A stretch of 5,317 nt of DNA from Cyanobacteria bacterium T3Sed10_344R1 (GTDB lineage: Bacteria > Cyanobacteriota > Cyanobacteriia > Phormidesmidales > Phormidesmidaceae). This document shows positions 4,049 to 5,317 of this stretch, one piece after another. The DNA is taken from assembly GCA_003566335.1 (NCBI GenBank), contig PXDR01000300.1, positions 1-5,317 on the forward strand, read 5' to 3'. Positions within the stretch are counted from its first letter, which is position 1, and the number at the start of each line of letters is the position of its first letter. The translations under genes and the position numbers were made by a program. Under the pieces are notes generated by a model that was given only the letters and a program-made list of their open reading frames with translations, was not told the origin of the DNA and made no database searches.

Positions 4049-5317
4049 TCACTTCTGCAAACAGCGGATGGCTTCTAACATGCCCCGCGCTTTGTTCAGG
4101 GTTTCTTGGTATTCCCGCTCGGGTTCTGAGTCGGCGACTAGACCAGCCCCGGCCTGGACGCTGACCCGGTGCTGGCCGTCGGGCTGCTGCTCGACAATCA
4201 TGGTGCGGATGGTGATGGCGCTGTTGAGCTGACCTTCAAAGTCGTAGTAGCCATAGACCCCGGAATAGGGACCGCGACGACAGCCTTCGATGTCGTGGAT
4301 GATTTGCATGGCCCGGATTTTGGGGGCACCGCTGACGGTGCCCGCCGGGAAGCAGGCTTTCAGCAGATCCCAGGCGGTTTTGCTGGGGTCGAGCTGGCCG
4401 ATCACGTTGCTGACGATGTGCATGACGTGGGAATAGCGCTCAATCACCATCAGCTGATCCACCGTGACGCTGCCGTTGAGGCAGACCCGGCCCAGGTCGT
4501 TGCGGCCTAGGTCAACCAGCATGACGTGTTCGGCAATTTCTTTGGGATCTTGCATCAGGTCGGCGGCGAAGGCGTCGTCGGCTTCGGGGGTTTTGCCTCG
4601 GGGGCGGGTTCCGGCGATGGGGCGCAGGGTGGCGACCATTGGCCCGTTGGGATCTTCGCCATGTTCGGCCTTGACCATGACTTCGGGGCTGGAGCCGATG
4701 ATCTGCCAGTGGTGGAAGTTAAAGAAGGCCATGTAGGGGGACGGGTTGATCAGCCGCAGGGAGCGGTAGAGATCAAAGGGATTGCCCGCATAGGGGGTGG
4801 TCAGCCGCTGGGAGGTGACCACCTGGAAAATATCCCCGGCCCGGATGTGTTCTTTGGCCCGCTCCACCCCGGCGCAGAATTCGGCCTGGGTGTGGTTGCT
4901 GCTGTAGGGTAGTTCGCTGGCGGTGCCGTCGGGGGGCGACCATTGCAACAGGGGATCGCCGGTGAGGGGGGACTGGAGTTTTTGCACAAGCTGCTGCACC
5001 CGATCGCAGGCTTGGTCATAGGCTTGGCGTAGGTCTTGGGTTTGGCGCAGGTCGGCGTAGGCCACGGCCCAGATTTTGCGCTTCACTTGGTCAAAAATTA
5101 GCAGGCTGTCTACCTGCATCCACAGGCCGTCGGGCAGGTCGTCGTCGCTGCCGGGGTGGGTAGGCACGGTAGGTTCAATCCAGCGGATCAGTTCGTAGCC
5201 CCAAAAGCCAAATAGACCGCCAATGCCGGGGGGCAGTTGGGGCAGCTTCACTGGTTTATAGGGGGCGAGGCAGTCGGCCAGGATCTTGAACGGGTCGCCG
5301 TCGTAGTGCTGCTGCTG
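4049..5317 (-). CDS. trpE: Anthranilate synthase component I, N-terminally incomplete at window edge
   Basis: The frame is open from the right edge to a TGA at 4049-4051, giving 422 residues; TrpE proteins are usually near 500, so roughly 80-100 N-terminal residues, including the tryptophan feedback motif region, are outside. The enzyme converts chorismate and ammonia (from the TrpG glutaminase partner) to anthranilate, the first step of tryptophan synthesis, in the cytoplasm. In fragment numbering, the chorismate-binding domain (about 150-420) shows P233-I-A-G-T-R-P-R-G, V268-D-L-G-R-N-D-L and F323-P-A-G-T-V-S-G-A-P-K. Alanine in P-I-A-G-T, where PabB enzymes carry lysine, favours TrpE over aminodeoxychorismate synthase. 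The N-terminal part contains G-G-L-F-G-F-W-G-Y-E-L-I, typical of the family. The GTG at 5249-5251 is an internal valine, since homology continues upstream (D-P-F-K-I-L-A-D). No attached glutaminase domain follows; the C-terminus is L-E-A-I-R-C-L-Q-K. Cyanobacteria may carry a second related gene, so the exact paralogue is slightly uncertain. Confidence 0.93.
   Translation of the reverse strand, partial: QQQHYDGDPFKILADCLAPYKPVKLPQLPPGIGGLFGFWGYELIRWIEPTVPTHPGSDDDLPDGLWMQVDSLLIFDQVKRKIWAVAYADLRQTQDLRQAYDQACDRVQQLVQKLQSPLTGDPLLQWSPPDGTASELPYSSNHTQAEFCAGVERAKEHIRAGDIFQVVTSQRLTTPYAGNPFDLYRSLRLINPSPYMAFFNFHHWQIIGSSPEVMVKAEHGEDPNGPMVATLRPIAGTRPRGKTPEADDAFAADLMQDPKEIAEHVMLVDLGRNDLGRVCLNGSVTVDQLMVIERYSHVMHIVSNVIGQLDPSKTAWDLLKACFPAGTVSGAPKIRAMQIIHDIEGCRRGPYSGVYGYYDFEGQLNSAITIRTMIVEQQPDGQHRVSVQAGAGLVADSEPEREYQETLNKARGMLEAIRCLQK

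Noticed and set aside
4526..4912. Plus-strand frame of 128 codons opposite trpE, plus several other frames there
   Set aside because: These are antisense shadows of a strongly conserved trpE; the composition (very Gly-rich) reflects GC-rich codons on the other strand.
5249..5251. GTG as a start codon for trpE
   Set aside because: The frame continues upstream to the window edge with TrpE-like residues (D-P-F-K-I-L-A-D), so this GTG is an internal valine.

Overview
The window looks like chromosomal DNA of a cyanobacterium, probably a filamentous Leptolyngbya-type lineage (the lineage is inference). The direct signs are five copies of the HIP1 octamer GCGATCGC in 5.3 kb (251-258, 293-300, 2366-2373, 2644-2651, 3336-3343), a DASH cryptochrome of the Synechocystis type, a PrxQ-type peroxiredoxin, and a lipoprotein ending in the PPC-like beta-sandwich common in cyanobacterial exported proteins.

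Layout from left to right: (1) 1-363, minus strand, 5' part of a gene for an exported protein whose N-terminus resembles the periplasmic segment of cyanobacterial MscS-type channels. Its 208-base upstream gap carries a strong palindrome and overlapping alternative hairpins. (2) 573-1430, minus, a lipoprotein of unknown function with a C-terminal PPC-like domain. Its start is best placed at 1430, not at the upstream ATG at 1553. (3) A 12-bp perfect stem at 1561-1597, the likely terminator of the next gene. (4) 1645-2112, minus, peroxiredoxin Q/Bcp with both redox cysteines. (5) 2113-2437, a divergent regulatory gap with two direct-repeat pairs and a HIP1 site. (6) 2438-3901, plus, complete DASH cryptochrome/photolyase. 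(7) 3902-4048, a convergent gap with a nested hairpin and a paired inverted repeat built on CTTCGACAAGCTCAG. (8) 4049-5317, minus, anthranilate synthase component I (trpE) without its N-terminal part.

The genes are mostly single units and not one pathway. The only functional pairing suggested by position is the divergent peroxiredoxin / cryptochrome couple: a peroxide-detoxifying enzyme and a blue-light flavoprotein sharing one promoter region, which would fit joint control by light or oxidative stress (inference). trpE belongs to tryptophan biosynthesis and is convergent with the cryptochrome gene.

I found no clear novel system such as a defence island, CRISPR array, mobile element or RNA gene. 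The items most worth a second look are the paired palindromic repeat at 3946-4011, the direct repeats in the divergent promoter region, the alternative hairpins upstream of the channel-like gene, and the undescribed central domain of the lipoprotein.
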